From Owenweeksia sp048267305 (GTDB lineage: Bacteria; Bacteroidota; Bacteroidia; Flavobacteriales; Schleiferiaceae), in the NCBI GenBank assembly GCA_048267305.1, contig JBLWXT010000004.1, forward strand, positions 150,523-214,522: a stretch of DNA of 64,000 nt, given 5' to 3'. This document shows positions 50,369 to 58,978 of the stretch, piece by piece. Under the pieces are notes generated by a model, which worked only from the letters and a program-made list of their open reading frames with translations, made no database searches and was not told the origin of the DNA. Position 1 is the stretch's first letter. Each line of letters starts with the position of its first letter. The translations under genes and the position numbers were made by a program.

Positions 50369-51694
50369 ATGAAAAAGTTTCTGCTAGCCATTATTCTGAT
50401 AACAACATCCTTACACCTATCCGCCCACCAAGGGGGGCATGGCACACCTCTTAAAGAATGGAAGTTTGATACTAAGGCAGAATCTATAAAGGCAGATTTT
50501 GTAAAATATGAAAACAATGAGGTTTGGCTGATAGATACTCAGCATAAGTTGAAAGCCTATCAGATTTCGGACTTTTCGAGCGAAGACCAAAAATACATCA
50601 AGACAAGAAGTGAATTGGTGCAGTCATTAAATACTAAACCCGCTACGGAGTTGGGTTTGCATTCCTTTTCAGATTTTAAAATGCTGATTTTTCTATTGGG
50701 AGGAGGTCTTCTGCTGCTCTCTGCTTTTCAATTAGCAAAGCGAAAAAAAATAGCTCATTCTACCTATGGCGTACTTGGCGCTGCTATGATTTTAGTCGTT
50801 TCATGTCAAAGCAGCAGCAGTTCTAAAGTCATTGCGGGTGACATTCCGCAAAATGATGTTACATGGATGCAATCTCTTTTTGAAAAATTTGAGGGTGTTA
50901 CAACACATTCAGATGAAAACTATCTATACGTTTCATCTAATGGATTGCCTGCCCACGATATGATGGTTGGTATAAAGGCCTGGCAACAACAAGTGCCCAT
51001 TAATCAGGATTATACCGGTACAAATAGTTGGGCCATACCGCTACATCCAAAAATGGCTGAGCATCCACTTTCTACCAAAACCAATTTACTTAAAGGAGCT
51101 ATTGCAGTGGCTGTAAATGGAATTCCGGTTTTTAACCCTTTGAATAACCGGGGTGAAGATGCAAATGCCATTGGCGAATTAGACCAATGGGGCGGGCATT
51201 GCGGCCGTGCGGATGATTACCATTATCATTTGCCACCATTGCATTTGCAGGAGCAAGTGGGAGCGGGCAACCCTATTGCTTATGCTGTGGACGGTTTTCC
51301 TGTTTATGGAGAAACAACTGAGCCTCTGGATGAATATTTAGGAAAAATGAATGCCGATGGTTCGTATCAATACCACACTATTAAGGATTATCCCTATTTC
51401 ATAGCAGGCATGAGGGGGGAAGTGAAATTAGACCCAAAAACAGAAGCTCCGGAAAATCAGGTTTTTCCACAAGCCCGAACGCATGAACTCAGACCTGCAT
51501 TAAGACCTTTGAGAGGAGCACAAATCATTGATTTTAAAATGTTGGGTAGTAACTCGTATGCATTAACTTACCGCTTAAATGCAGAAAACTATACCATTAA
51601 CTATAGCTGGGACGATGCTAATAATTACACTTACGAATTTGTAAACCCTGACGGGACAAAAACAGTTGAAACCTACAAAAGAAGAGAACAATGA
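50369..51694 (+). CDS. YHYH-domain protein with N-terminal SHD1-like domain
   Basis: The ATG at 50369 gives a signal peptide (MKKFLLAIILITTSLHLSAH) and 441 aa. Residues ~20-80 resemble an SHD1-type domain (LKEWKFDTKAESIKADFVKY, ISDFSSEDQKYI). A membrane helix (MLIFLLGGGLLLLSAFQLA) and a hydrophobic stretch ending VVSCQSS, similar to a lipobox, follow. The C-terminal half is a YHYH domain with DDYHYHLPPLH and IAYAVDGFPVYGE. The internal lipobox-like sequence suggests fusion of two exported proteins. It overlaps the next ATG by 4 bp. Confidence 0.78.
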   Translation: MKKFLLAIILITTSLHLSAHQGGHGTPLKEWKFDTKAESIKADFVKYENNEVWLIDTQHKLKAYQISDFSSEDQKYIKTRSELVQSLNTKPATELGLHSFSDFKMLIFLLGGGLLLLSAFQLAKRKKIAHSTYGVLGAAMILVVSCQSSSSSKVIAGDIPQNDVTWMQSLFEKFEGVTTHSDENYLYVSSNGLPAHDMMVGIKAWQQQVPINQDYTGTNSWAIPLHPKMAEHPLSTKTNLLKGAIAVAVNGIPVFNPLNNRGEDANAIGELDQWGGHCGRADDYHYHLPPLHLQEQVGAGNPIAYAVDGFPVYGETTEPLDEYLGKMNADGSYQYHTIKDYPYFIAGMRGEVKLDPKTEAPENQVFPQARTHELRPALRPLRGAQIIDFKMLGSNSYALTYRLNAENYTINYSWDDANNYTYEFVNPDGTKTVETYKRREQ

Positions 51695-52701
51695 AAAATA
51701 CTATTCCATTAATTGTCTTGGCATTACTTACAATGGTAGCCTGTAACAATGGCAAAACCACCACACAAAGTGACCCCCACAACTCTGGCGGTGAGTATAA
51801 GGGTACAGCTGCAGTCTCTGAGGGCGCGGCAACAGTTGTAACTCAAAATATTTATGATTGTGATAGAGGAAGAAAAGCACCCATAGGTACCGCTACTGCT
51901 ATGGATGGTAGCATCTGGACGGTTCCGGCTGTAGTCAGTTTTACGGATGATAGTTTTCCTTTTGCGTCCGATTTATTCAATCCTTGTACAAAGGTGGAAT
52001 ACAATACTGCAAATGATGCCTTGGCGGCTTTAGATGGCACCGACATAATAGAAATTGATGCAGACGGTGAAGTAATTACGGGCTTTGTGTTTGCCGACAA
52101 CTATTTTGAAATGTACATAAATGGTGTTCCGGTTGGGAAAGACAATGTGCCTTTCACTGAGTTCAATTCCAACATTGTTCGGTTTAAAGTAAAAAGGCCA
52201 TTCACCATTGCAATGAAGCTGGTAGACTGGGAAGAGAATAGTGGCTTGGGTACGGAGAGCAATAGAGGGAATGATTTTCACGCTGGCGATGGTGGAATGG
52301 TAGCTGTTTTTAAGGATGCTACAGATGAAATAGTAGCAACAACCAATTCAAATTGGAAAGCACAAACATTTTATACGGCACCCCTAAAAGATCTTTCCTG
52401 TGCTTCAGAAAAAGGGACTTTGAGATTGAGTGATAATTGTGACACCGAATCTTCAGCTGATGGAAATACTTCTTACGCATTGCATTGGAAACTGCCTTCA
52501 GATTGGCAAACAACAGGATTTGATGACAGTGAATGGCCAAATGCAACAGAGTTTTCAAATGCTGAAATAGGAGTTGATAATAAACCTGCCTATACAAACT
52601 TCACAGATATTTTTGACAACACTGTAAATGATGCTGAGTTTATATGGTCAACCAATGTGGTTTTAGACAATGAGGTAATTGTTAGATATACCGTGGAGTA
52701 A
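51691..52701 (+). CDS. Beta-sandwich lipoprotein
   Basis: A 336-aa lipoprotein (MKNTIPLIVLALLTMVAC, lipidated Cys18). The mature part is beta-rich: a FVFADNYFEMYINGVPVGKD block, then WKLPSDWQTTGFDDSEWPNA near the C-terminus, both typical of galactose-binding-like sandwich domains. Several Cys pairs are likely disulfides. It is translationally coupled (ATGA overlap) to the YHYH gene upstream, so the two probably act together at the cell envelope. The ligand is unknown. Confidence 0.72.
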   Translation: MKNTIPLIVLALLTMVACNNGKTTTQSDPHNSGGEYKGTAAVSEGAATVVTQNIYDCDRGRKAPIGTATAMDGSIWTVPAVVSFTDDSFPFASDLFNPCTKVEYNTANDALAALDGTDIIEIDADGEVITGFVFADNYFEMYINGVPVGKDNVPFTEFNSNIVRFKVKRPFTIAMKLVDWEENSGLGTESNRGNDFHAGDGGMVAVFKDATDEIVATTNSNWKAQTFYTAPLKDLSCASEKGTLRLSDNCDTESSADGNTSYALHWKLPSDWQTTGFDDSEWPNATEFSNAEIGVDNKPAYTNFTDIFDNTVNDAEFIWSTNVVLDNEVIVRYTVE

Positions 52702-52721
52702 ATTCGGTTTCCATCAGTAGT

Positions 52722-52763
52722 TTACTTAACCTCCGATACCTTCATATCCTCCAACAGCTGGTT
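52722..52763 (-). pseudogene. Second remnant of a SCO gene 3' end
   Basis: The minus strand reads QLLEDMKVSEVK-stop, parallel to QLVEDVKVLEGK-stop of the intact SCO gene. The frame is closed by stops just upstream, so only ~40 bp are recognisable. It lies 20 bp after the lipoprotein gene stop. Confidence 0.6.
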
Positions 52764-52898
52764 TGGCAAACTCTATACCCGGCAAGTTTAAGTATGCTGA
52801 TAGGTGACCTGTTTTGTCAACATCCGTTTCTTGATAAGCTTTTGTGAAAAAGAGTATTTCTAAAAGCAATACCCTACATAGAATGCTATTATTGCAGC

Positions 52899-53642
52899 GT
52901 GGCTAGAAAATTTAAAAATCAGACTACAAAAGGGCAAGCTAAATGGTTTAAGGCCCTTTTCATGGTATCGCTGGCGGGCTTTTCTTTTATTGTAATCACC
53001 TATTTTTTTGAACCGGAAATTTACAAGCGCCTTGATGGGAAGCAGGGGGCTAATGCAGGCTCAATTACGGAAGGAGTTGATAGCCTTGGTATTGAGACTG
53101 AGGAAGAAATGCTGCCTGTGGCGCCCAGGGGAAAACTTCATAAAGACTATCTTTTAGTGCATCAGATGGCGGCCAATCGCTCGGGTGTTGTGGTAATAAA
53201 GAATGAAAAGGAGCTCGACAGTCTTGTGGCTCAAAATAAACTAGAATTAGTGGAAGCGGGTGTTGGGTATACGCTAGAGGATATGACACACAGTTATACC
53301 TATCTCACGCCAGATGCCAAACGGACACTCGAAAAAATAGCCCTTAGCTTTTACACCTATTCGGGTGACAGCAGCACCATTACCATTACTTCATTAACCC
53401 GGACGGAAGAAACACAGAAAAAACTATCCAAATACAATAGAAACGCTACCAAAAAGGAAAGCACGCATACACGCGGGGTTAGTTTTGATATTTCATACAT
53501 CCGCTACAATGGTCAAAAAGATTGGAATTATGAATTAACCCAAATCTTAGAAGGTATTTTAGCAGCGATGCAAGCAGATGATGAGATTTATGTGATTAAG
53601 GAGCGAAAGCAAAATTGTTTTCACATTACCGTAAAAAAGTAA
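52899..53642 (+). CDS. DUF5715-type, peptidase M15-like protein
   Basis: A 247-aa protein with one N-terminal membrane helix (FMVSLAGFSFIVITYFF) and a linker, then a domain with zinc-peptidase-like motifs: SLTRTEETQKKL, ESTHTRGVSFDIS (HxxxxxxD) and a final NCFHITV (H). This matches the arrangement of VanY/M15 DD-carboxypeptidases (SxHxxGxAxD ... H) and of DUF5715 proteins. It may trim peptidoglycan. GTG start at 52899; no ATG precedes the helix. Confidence 0.7.
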   Translation: MARKFKNQTTKGQAKWFKALFMVSLAGFSFIVITYFFEPEIYKRLDGKQGANAGSITEGVDSLGIETEEEMLPVAPRGKLHKDYLLVHQMAANRSGVVVIKNEKELDSLVAQNKLELVEAGVGYTLEDMTHSYTYLTPDAKRTLEKIALSFYTYSGDSSTITITSLTRTEETQKKLSKYNRNATKKESTHTRGVSFDISYIRYNGQKDWNYELTQILEGILAAMQADDEIYVIKERKQNCFHITVKK

Positions 53643-53699
53643 TAGATGGCTTTGTTTTTCATGCAGGGCATGCTGTAGTGGTAGCAGACTCTTTCGGAG

Positions 53700-53779
53700 G
53701 TAATGGTATTAATCCCGCTGAAAATTTTAAAGGCTAATTCATAAATCCAAAAAAACAGGAGGAATCACCAGAGGCTTAG
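53700..53779 (+). pseudogene. Remnant of the small membrane ORF (3' end)
   Basis: ATTAATCCC...AGGCTAATTCATAA and ...CAGGAGGAATCACCAGAGGCTTAG repeat the 3' end of the intact gene at 49923-50150. The translation gives NPKKQEESPEA-stop against KSKKQEPTPEG-stop, with an in-frame stop before it. It stands immediately after the intact SCO gene's 3' end, convergent to it. Confidence 0.7.
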
Positions 53780-53781
53780 TT

Positions 53782-54429
53782 TTACTTCCCCTCCAACACT
53801 TTCACATCTTCTACCAGCTGCGCTATAGCTGCTTTATTTAGGCCATTGTAAATCCCACGGATGTGGCGGTTTTGGTCTACCAGAATAATGTTTTCGGTAT
53901 GGAGAAAGTCGTCATTGGTTTTTTCCACGCCAAGGTCTTCTTCCACAAAATAGCTGTTGCGGCCCAGGCTGTAAATTTCATCTCTATCTCCCGTAAGGAG
54001 GTGCCACTTGCCGCTCACTATGTTTTTGGCGGTGGCGTAATCCTTTAACACGGCAACGGAGTCATAGTCCGGTGTAACCGAATGGGAGAGGAGCAACACC
54101 TGATCATCCTGTAAAAAGGCTTCTTGTATCAAAGCCATGTTGTTGGTCATTTTTGGGCAAATGCCGGGGCAGGAGGTAAAAAAGAAGTTGGTTACATAAA
54201 TCTTTCCTTCCATGGTTTTCTCCGTAATGGTGTCTCCATTCTGATTTATCAGGCTAAAAGCAGGTATGCGGTGGAAGTCCTTTAGTTCGGGGCTATCTGG
54301 CGAAAGCCAATGAGGGGTAAAGGTGGCTTCACTGTAATAGGGAAGGCCTGGGGCATTGTGATCTGCTTCCTGGCTTTGGCTGCAGCCAAACAGGGTAAAG
54401 GCCATTAAAAGGGAGAGGATTTTACTCAT
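53782..54429 (-). CDS. SCO family (SCO1/SenC) lipoprotein
   Basis: The ATG at 54429 gives MSKILSLLMAFTLFGC with lipidated Cys16, 215 aa. The thioredoxin-like domain carries the copper-binding CxxxC in FTSCPGICPKM and the conserved His in FLHTENIILVD, the complete SCO ligand set. SCO proteins deliver copper to the CuA site of cytochrome oxidase or act as thiol redox partners. It is the last gene of the sigma-factor operon and overlaps the upstream MORN gene by 8 bp. Its 3' end is duplicated twice nearby as remnants. Confidence 0.9.
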   Translation of the reverse strand: MSKILSLLMAFTLFGCSQSQEADHNAPGLPYYSEATFTPHWLSPDSPELKDFHRIPAFSLINQNGDTITEKTMEGKIYVTNFFFTSCPGICPKMTNNMALIQEAFLQDDQVLLLSHSVTPDYDSVAVLKDYATAKNIVSGKWHLLTGDRDEIYSLGRNSYFVEEDLGVEKTNDDFLHTENIILVDQNRHIRGIYNGLNKAAIAQLVEDVKVLEGK

Positions 54430-55030
54430 TGTATTGCACTTCTTCATCGCTAAGTTCAAAACAGAGGTTGGCTCGTTTTAGGCCGAAAATTCTATTGTCG
54501 CGGGCTTCATAGTTGGAGTAGATCTTTCCATTTTCCCGCCAGGCCTTTTGCATACCTTCCTCTTTACCATTGGTATAGTTAAGCTCCTTAAACTTTGCAC
54601 CACTATTATACCATTGGGTTTGGGTGCCGTGTACTAGGCCTTCCTTAAACTGTGATTGGCTGCGGAGGTTGCCATTGCTCCACCAGGATTTTGTGATGCC
54701 GTGTTGTTTCCCCATATTATAGTGTGATTGATAGCTCACAGTGCTATCGGGAAACCACTTTAGGAATAATCCGTGTTTTCTGCCATTCATATAGTCTGTG
54801 GAAGTGGCCGGGTTTCCATTGGGGAAAGTGGAAGTGGATGTACCTGTAAAGGGCTTGTTTTTATAGTAAACAAGCCCTTCAGTAGGTTTTAATTGCAATG
54901 AATCTGCATTTACGCTGATACCGCTCGGGCTAGTCCATTCCGTATGGCTTACCTGCTCTGTAGCTTCTTGCTGGCAAGCAAAGCAAGCAAATATCAGTAG
55001 TGCAGATGTTATACTCTTATTGTATCCCAT
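54422..55030 (-). CDS. MORN-repeat (YwqK-type) lipoprotein
   Basis: The ATG at 55030 starts MGYNKSITSALLIFACFAC (lipidated Cys), giving 202 aa; the open frame further upstream is out-of-frame overlap with the YHYH gene. The mature part is six to seven MORN-like repeats (YYKNKPFTGTSTSTFPNGNP, NGRKHGLFLKWFPDSTVS, MGKQHGITKSWWSNGNLRSQ and so on), the pattern annotated as YwqK antitoxin family. Such repeats are often protein or membrane binding modules. The start lies inside the end of the YHYH gene (14-bp overlap), so the two are coupled. Confidence 0.82.
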   Translation of the reverse strand: MGYNKSITSALLIFACFACQQEATEQVSHTEWTSPSGISVNADSLQLKPTEGLVYYKNKPFTGTSTSTFPNGNPATSTDYMNGRKHGLFLKWFPDSTVSYQSHYNMGKQHGITKSWWSNGNLRSQSQFKEGLVHGTQTQWYNSGAKFKELNYTNGKEEGMQKAWRENGKIYSNYEARDNRIFGLKRANLCFELSDEEVQYNE

Positions 55031-55838
55031 TAGGTGTTCCCTGATAATCTCCCGGAAACAGGATGTAAAAGCTATTGAGGAATAAATCATTTTGAATGTG
55101 GTAGTGGTACTCAGCTTCGGTGCTATGCTGGGTAGTGCTGGTATGGCCACCTGATGCATCCAGATCTGTTGGGTAATCACCGGTTGAGTGACACTTACGT
55201 CCATAAAGGAAAAATCCGTCAGCAATAATACCGATAAGCTTTTCATCATCTGTACTCCAGGCGTGCGGCTCAAGGTGGTAGTGATAACTCTGCGGGCCTG
55301 TATGAGCACCTGTGTAATCAAGTCCACCCACGGCATTGTCAAGAGGTACATTGGGGCCTTCCTCATCATTGTAAATCATAGAACCGCTTACTGCAAAACC
55401 AATAGAACCCAAACCTGTGGAACTGGTGCTGGCTGCCTTTACGGGATTTGCAGGTACACGCAGGGTGTAAGAACCGTTGAAGTCGTCAATATTACCGGGT
55501 GCCATATCGGCATAGGAAGTAACTGTAGGCTCTACAAACAGAGGGTGATTTGTGGCTGCTGCCGGTGTGGTAATCGTTCCACCCATAGGGTCAACCGCTG
55601 ATCGTGCTGTGGTATTGCTCCAATAGGGTGAGGTATGATTGGGAAGGCCGTTTGTTTCTAAAACAATTTCAGAGCCATCCATGTAAATGGTGAAGTTGTC
55701 TGAGTCAAAATCAGCAAAAGCTGAATGCAGACCATCGGTATTGGTTTTGTCTACGCTATCATCCTCTTTATCTTCACAAGATGTTGCTCCAAATGCAGCT
55801 AAGATGGCAAAAGCCCAAAACAGGTTCTTCCTTTTCAT
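55017..55838 (-). CDS. YHYH-domain lipoprotein
   Basis: A 273-aa lipoprotein (MKRKNLFWAFAILAAFGATSC, lipidated Cys21, followed by an acidic EDKEDDSVDK linker). The YHYH domain has QSYHYHLEPHAW near residue 183, the IADGFFLYGRK strand and a second His cluster EYHYHIQND. This is a shorter, lipid-anchored relative of the T9SS-secreted YHYH protein at 38.5 kb. It is the first gene after the metal-sensor-like CnrX/Spy gene in a probable sigma-controlled operon. Confidence 0.88.
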   Translation of the reverse strand: MKRKNLFWAFAILAAFGATSCEDKEDDSVDKTNTDGLHSAFADFDSDNFTIYMDGSEIVLETNGLPNHTSPYWSNTTARSAVDPMGGTITTPAAATNHPLFVEPTVTSYADMAPGNIDDFNGSYTLRVPANPVKAASTSSTGLGSIGFAVSGSMIYNDEEGPNVPLDNAVGGLDYTGAHTGPQSYHYHLEPHAWSTDDEKLIGIIADGFFLYGRKCHSTGDYPTDLDASGGHTSTTQHSTEAEYHYHIQNDLFLNSFYILFPGDYQGTPNGIQ

Positions 55839-55865
55839 AAATAGTTTTATTAAGTATTTGTTGTT

Positions 55866-56372
55866 TTAGACACCAGGTGTTTTCAAATCCTTCGGTGGGT
55901 GGGGACGGTTCTTGTCGTCAACCAAAATTCTTCCCACGGCACGGTTTGTAAATTCTTTAAATCGAGGTAATTGAGATTCTGACAACATGGCTTTAATATC
56001 CATAAAATGATTGTAGGTAAGCTCTAGTTTCTGTCTTTCCAGATGTTCAACCTCCATCAACAGGCTTTCATTATCGATACTTTGTTCAGGATTTATCAAA
56101 CCATTGAAGTAGGGGCGAAGCAGTGCTTTTTGTTTGTCCTCAAGCTTCACCATATCATCATGATGTGCGTTGGCAAGTTTTTCAAATTCCACTTGTTGGT
56201 CCTTGTTCAAATCTAAAATCCGAATCATTTCCTGCTTAAAAGGGTTGGGATCCTGATGGGCATGAGGTGGTATATCGCCATTAGGTTGGCCAATAATTAG
56301 AAATGTAACCAATGCCAGGTTGAGTACAATTAGCACTATAAACCCAGCCTTAAAAAACTGTAGCTGTGTCAT
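55866..56372 (-). CDS. Periplasmic heavy-metal-sensor-like protein (CnrX/Spy family)
   Basis: A 168-aa protein with a single N-terminal membrane helix (AGFIVLIVLNLALVTFLIIG) and a periplasmic all-helical part. LTxxQ-like elements occur twice (LDLNKDQQVEFEKL, LSESQLPRFKEF), and histidines lie near the membrane (PPHAHQDPN) and in ANAHHDD. These are marks of the Spy/CpxP/ZraP/CnrX group, of which CnrX senses Ni/Co and ZraP binds Zn. Its ATG overlaps the anti-sigma candidate's stop by one base, so the two are co-translated, as with CnrX/CnrY. Confidence 0.78.
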   Translation of the reverse strand: MTQLQFFKAGFIVLIVLNLALVTFLIIGQPNGDIPPHAHQDPNPFKQEMIRILDLNKDQQVEFEKLANAHHDDMVKLEDKQKALLRPYFNGLINPEQSIDNESLLMEVEHLERQKLELTYNHFMDIKAMLSESQLPRFKEFTNRAVGRILVDDKNRPHPPKDLKTPGV

Positions 56373-56665
56373 TATTCGTATAAGTTATAGCTGCGTATCA
56401 ATTCGTATGAGTTTTGTTGAGCGTTCTGTTCTGTGGACTGGGTATCGCTATCAGCGTATTTCATTATGCCATATATATTTACACTTAATACAAGCACGGC
56501 TGCGGCTGCGGCTGTCTTTACCCAGTATAGTGGAATTACTCTGGCCTCCGGGTTAAAAAGCTCGTTCTCTATTTTAGAGAACAACTTTGCATCAGGCTGA
56601 GCGGGCTGTATTCCTTCAAGGCTATTAAAAACCTCGTTTATCCATTGTTCTTTATCGTTAATCAT
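56372..56665 (-). CDS. Short membrane anti-sigma factor candidate (CnrY-like)
   Basis: A 97-aa protein: a ~45-residue acidic cytoplasmic N-terminus (MINDKEQWINEVFNSLEGIQ), one membrane helix (VKTAAAAAVLVLSVNIYGIM, ~49-68) and a ~28-residue periplasmic tail. CnrY of Cupriavidus is 95 aa with the same one-helix topology, so length and layout fit. It lacks a ZAS zinc motif. It is 183 bp after the sigma-factor gene and overlaps the CnrX-like gene. An anti-sigma role is inferred from context. Confidence 0.65.
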   Translation of the reverse strand: MINDKEQWINEVFNSLEGIQPAQPDAKLFSKIENELFNPEARVIPLYWVKTAAAAAVLVLSVNIYGIMKYADSDTQSTEQNAQQNSYELIRSYNLYE

Positions 56666-56848
56666 TTTTTTTGAAGTTGTTGTAGGTTAAAGTGAGTTCA
56701 ATTTTTGTGTTATGGTTTTCCCCACCAAAAGAGTGGCCAATGGAGAACCCCACCTGAACAGTAGCGCAAGCCCTGACATATTTTGTTATATAGGGTTATC
56801 AAGGCGGTTTACAGTTTGTTTTTTAGAACTCATATTGTTAGACAATTC

Positions 56849-57409
56849 TTATTTCGATTTCCTTCGGTGGGGATACAATTTTTCCAATTTTTCTCTCAGG
56901 CCTGCCTTAGCTCGCTGTAAAAGCGATTCAGTGGCTTTCAGTGAGATTTCCATAATATCGGCTACTTCCTGCCGCGGCAACTCCTCTACAAAGCTCAGTA
57001 TAAAGGCAGTTTTCTGGCTGTTGGGGAGCGTATCAATGGCCTTAAACAGTAGCGCTGCACTTTCCTTGTTTTCCATTTGCACTCCCGGATGGTCAAAGTT
57101 GGGGGGATCCATGGTTTGGGAGTTGAAAACAGAAAACAGCGAGCGGCTTCTCTTTTTGATAAAGTTTAAACTACTGTTTACCGCTATCCTGTATATCCAG
57201 GTGTTTACGGAAGAGTTTCCCTGAAACTGATCGGCCTTTCGGTAAATGGTGGTGAATACATCCTGAGTAACCTCTTCGGCATCTTCCACATTTTGAAGGT
57301 AGGAGAGGGCCGTATTGTGCACCTTTATGCTGAAGAGCTGATACAACTCTTCAAACGCCTGGCGATCGCCCTGGGCTATGGATTCTAATATTTTGGTATG
57401 GTCGGGCAA
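56849..57409 (-). CDS. ECF-type RNA polymerase sigma factor
   Basis: A 186-aa sigma-70 family factor. Region 2 is visible as AFEELYQLF, DAEEVTQDVFTTIY and VNTWIYRIAVNSSLNFIKK; region 4 as LPNSQKTAFILSFVEELPRQ followed by EVADIMEISLKATESLLQRA. Region 3 is missing, as in ECF sigmas. It is followed by a short membrane anti-sigma candidate and a CnrX/Spy-like protein, the same trio as CnrH-CnrY-CnrX, then by YHYH, MORN and SCO genes that it may control. The 183-bp gap before the anti-sigma gene (56666-56848) shows no gene and probably holds a promoter. Confidence 0.92.
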   Translation of the reverse strand: MPDHTKILESIAQGDRQAFEELYQLFSIKVHNTALSYLQNVEDAEEVTQDVFTTIYRKADQFQGNSSVNTWIYRIAVNSSLNFIKKRSRSLFSVFNSQTMDPPNFDHPGVQMENKESAALLFKAIDTLPNSQKTAFILSFVEELPRQEVADIMEISLKATESLLQRAKAGLREKLEKLYPHRRKSK

Positions 57410-57679
57410 CAGATCTTAAATCCAAATGGACTACGATTATAACACTTTATTTGATGGTGTTGGTTTTTTATGGTTTAAGCTGATGAATAAATTTTACGAT
57501 TGTAAAAGCGAAAGAAGGCTTTATTCCTTTTGGTTTTTGTTGATAATATAGAGATGCTGACTCCGCAATTATTTCCCTGTAAGGGCCATATCCCGCTCAT
57601 GGAGCATTGATAATTCCGGGCAGGGGCGGAAAGGTATATTGTAGGTAACCCGCTGGGGTTTTTGAGGTAAGTTCAGCTT
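57410..57679. other. Intergenic region upstream of the sigma-factor operon
   Basis: A 270-bp gap without a gene, between the bestrophin stop and the sigma-factor start (both minus). It should contain the sigma-factor promoter. A short AACCC-GCTG-GGGTT plus T-run (57647-57664) is seen but points the wrong way for the neighbouring genes. Confidence 0.4.
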
Positions 57680-58615
57680 CTACATTATTGATCCGTTCTT
57701 AGCTTCCATTTTGGCAGGCACCTCTTTATCTTCTATAATTTCCTTAAGGTCAATTTCAATAACATTGGAGATAGCTGAAAGCGCTACATCGGTTTTCCAG
57801 TTTTCAAAGGGGTTAGACATCACCAGCCCAAAGACATATATCTGGTAGAAGATCCAGCCAATGATTACCGTAACGGGTATTACGAGTAGCGGAGCTGAAA
57901 GGGAAATGAACATCTCAATAAAGGCAAATGGAAAAAAGAATATGAATAAATTGAGAAATAACATGGTGTAATAATCATAAGGCCTTGGCAAGGGCGTTGA
58001 CTTTATGCGCTCACATCTTCCCTGTAAATCAGTAAGTCTTGTAAGGGTATCATCCATCTGTATATAACTGTAGGTGTCCAGGGTTTCGTGGGCATTTATT
58101 TCCTTAATGGCATATCCCTGCAACATGGCTATCTGGGTAACCTTATTGCTTTTGGTCATAATTTCATTGTACTTGTCTGTATTGAGGTAAATACCCACTT
58201 CCTCTTGCCAGACTTCCTTATCGGTTTGATTTCGCAGTTGGAGCCTCAGTGCATTTACCCAGGCTATTTGTCCGCGAACCAGTCTTTTACAGTTTTCCAG
58301 TAATTCTGCAGGAACATGGCGGGGATCAACAATGGTAAGAACCTGCCGGGTAAAGGTTCGGCTTTCGTTTACCACGCCACCCCAAATTTTACGGGCTTCC
58401 CACCACCGGTCGTAAGCTGATGAGTTTCTAAACCCCAGTATGATGGCCAGTGCCGTTCCTAATATGCCCACAGCTTCCTTGGGAATAAAGAATTTGTCAA
58501 GGCCCCAGCCCACATGTACCAGCCAGGCCAGTCCGGCACAAACGAAACTGTAGATAATATTTTTCCATGAATAGCGCAGGGCAGTGCCAAGGCGAAGGTG
58601 ACGTCTGGTAATCAT
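57680..58615 (-). CDS. Bestrophin family ion channel protein
   Basis: A 311-aa protein of the bestrophin/UPF0187 family. Key segments: LRYSWKNIIYSFVCAGLAWL (first helix), ILGTALAIILGFRNSSAYDR WWEARKIW (the conserved FRxxxAYxRWWEAR block) and a late DPFENWxxDV-like SNPFENWKTDVAL. Bacterial bestrophins form pentameric anion or cation channels in the inner membrane. It is monocistronic on the minus strand. Confidence 0.92.
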   Translation of the reverse strand: MITRRHLRLGTALRYSWKNIIYSFVCAGLAWLVHVGWGLDKFFIPKEAVGILGTALAIILGFRNSSAYDRWWEARKIWGGVVNESRTFTRQVLTIVDPRHVPAELLENCKRLVRGQIAWVNALRLQLRNQTDKEVWQEEVGIYLNTDKYNEIMTKSNKVTQIAMLQGYAIKEINAHETLDTYSYIQMDDTLTRLTDLQGRCERIKSTPLPRPYDYYTMLFLNLFIFFFPFAFIEMFISLSAPLLVIPVTVIIGWIFYQIYVFGLVMSNPFENWKTDVALSAISNVIEIDLKEIIEDKEVPAKMEAKNGSIM

Positions 58616-58978
58616 AGGTTAAGTGGTAGATGTTGAAGTGTCATCGAATATAGGTATAATGGTATTTCTACAATATCATGGCGGTGATTTTTATTAATTA
58701 CATCAAGTGCTTGGCTAAGCTTTTGGCAGATGAACAAGGGTTTTTGAATAAGGATCTTATCCATTTCCCCCGGTTTGCTGTTTTCATAAAAAAACAGAAT
58801 TCTGAATTTCCGGAGTGTATATGTTGGGATATGGGATTTGGAAACGAAGGAAATACATCCCCGAAAGCAGCCGGGGCTTATCTGTGAAGTTTACCTATAT
58901 TTAAACCCGCTTTCCTTCCTCTTCTGCAATCGTAGATTGGTTTATCCATTTAACAGAAGCGTAATCTCATCCTTAAGA
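58616..58978. other. Intergenic region, no supported gene
   Basis: A 363-bp divergent gap. A 69-codon frame at 58678-58887 has no family likeness or ribosome binding site and is not accepted. The promoters of both the bestrophin and hydrolase genes must lie here. Confidence 0.5.

Noticed and set aside
54422..55030. YwqK-type antitoxin as part of a toxin-antitoxin pair
   Set aside because: No toxin-like partner lies next to it; it is a lipoprotein in an envelope operon, so the family label says little about function.
55031..55369. Upstream extension of the MORN-repeat reading frame
   Set aside because: It is a different frame of the YHYH lipoprotein gene; the ATG at 55030 gives a proper lipoprotein signal.
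57647..57664. AACCC-GCTG-GGGTT hairpin with T run
   Set aside because: It would terminate plus-strand transcription, but no plus-strand gene ends nearby.
58678..58887. 69-codon frame in the bestrophin-hydrolase gap
   Set aside because: Unusual composition, no recognisable motif or conserved start.
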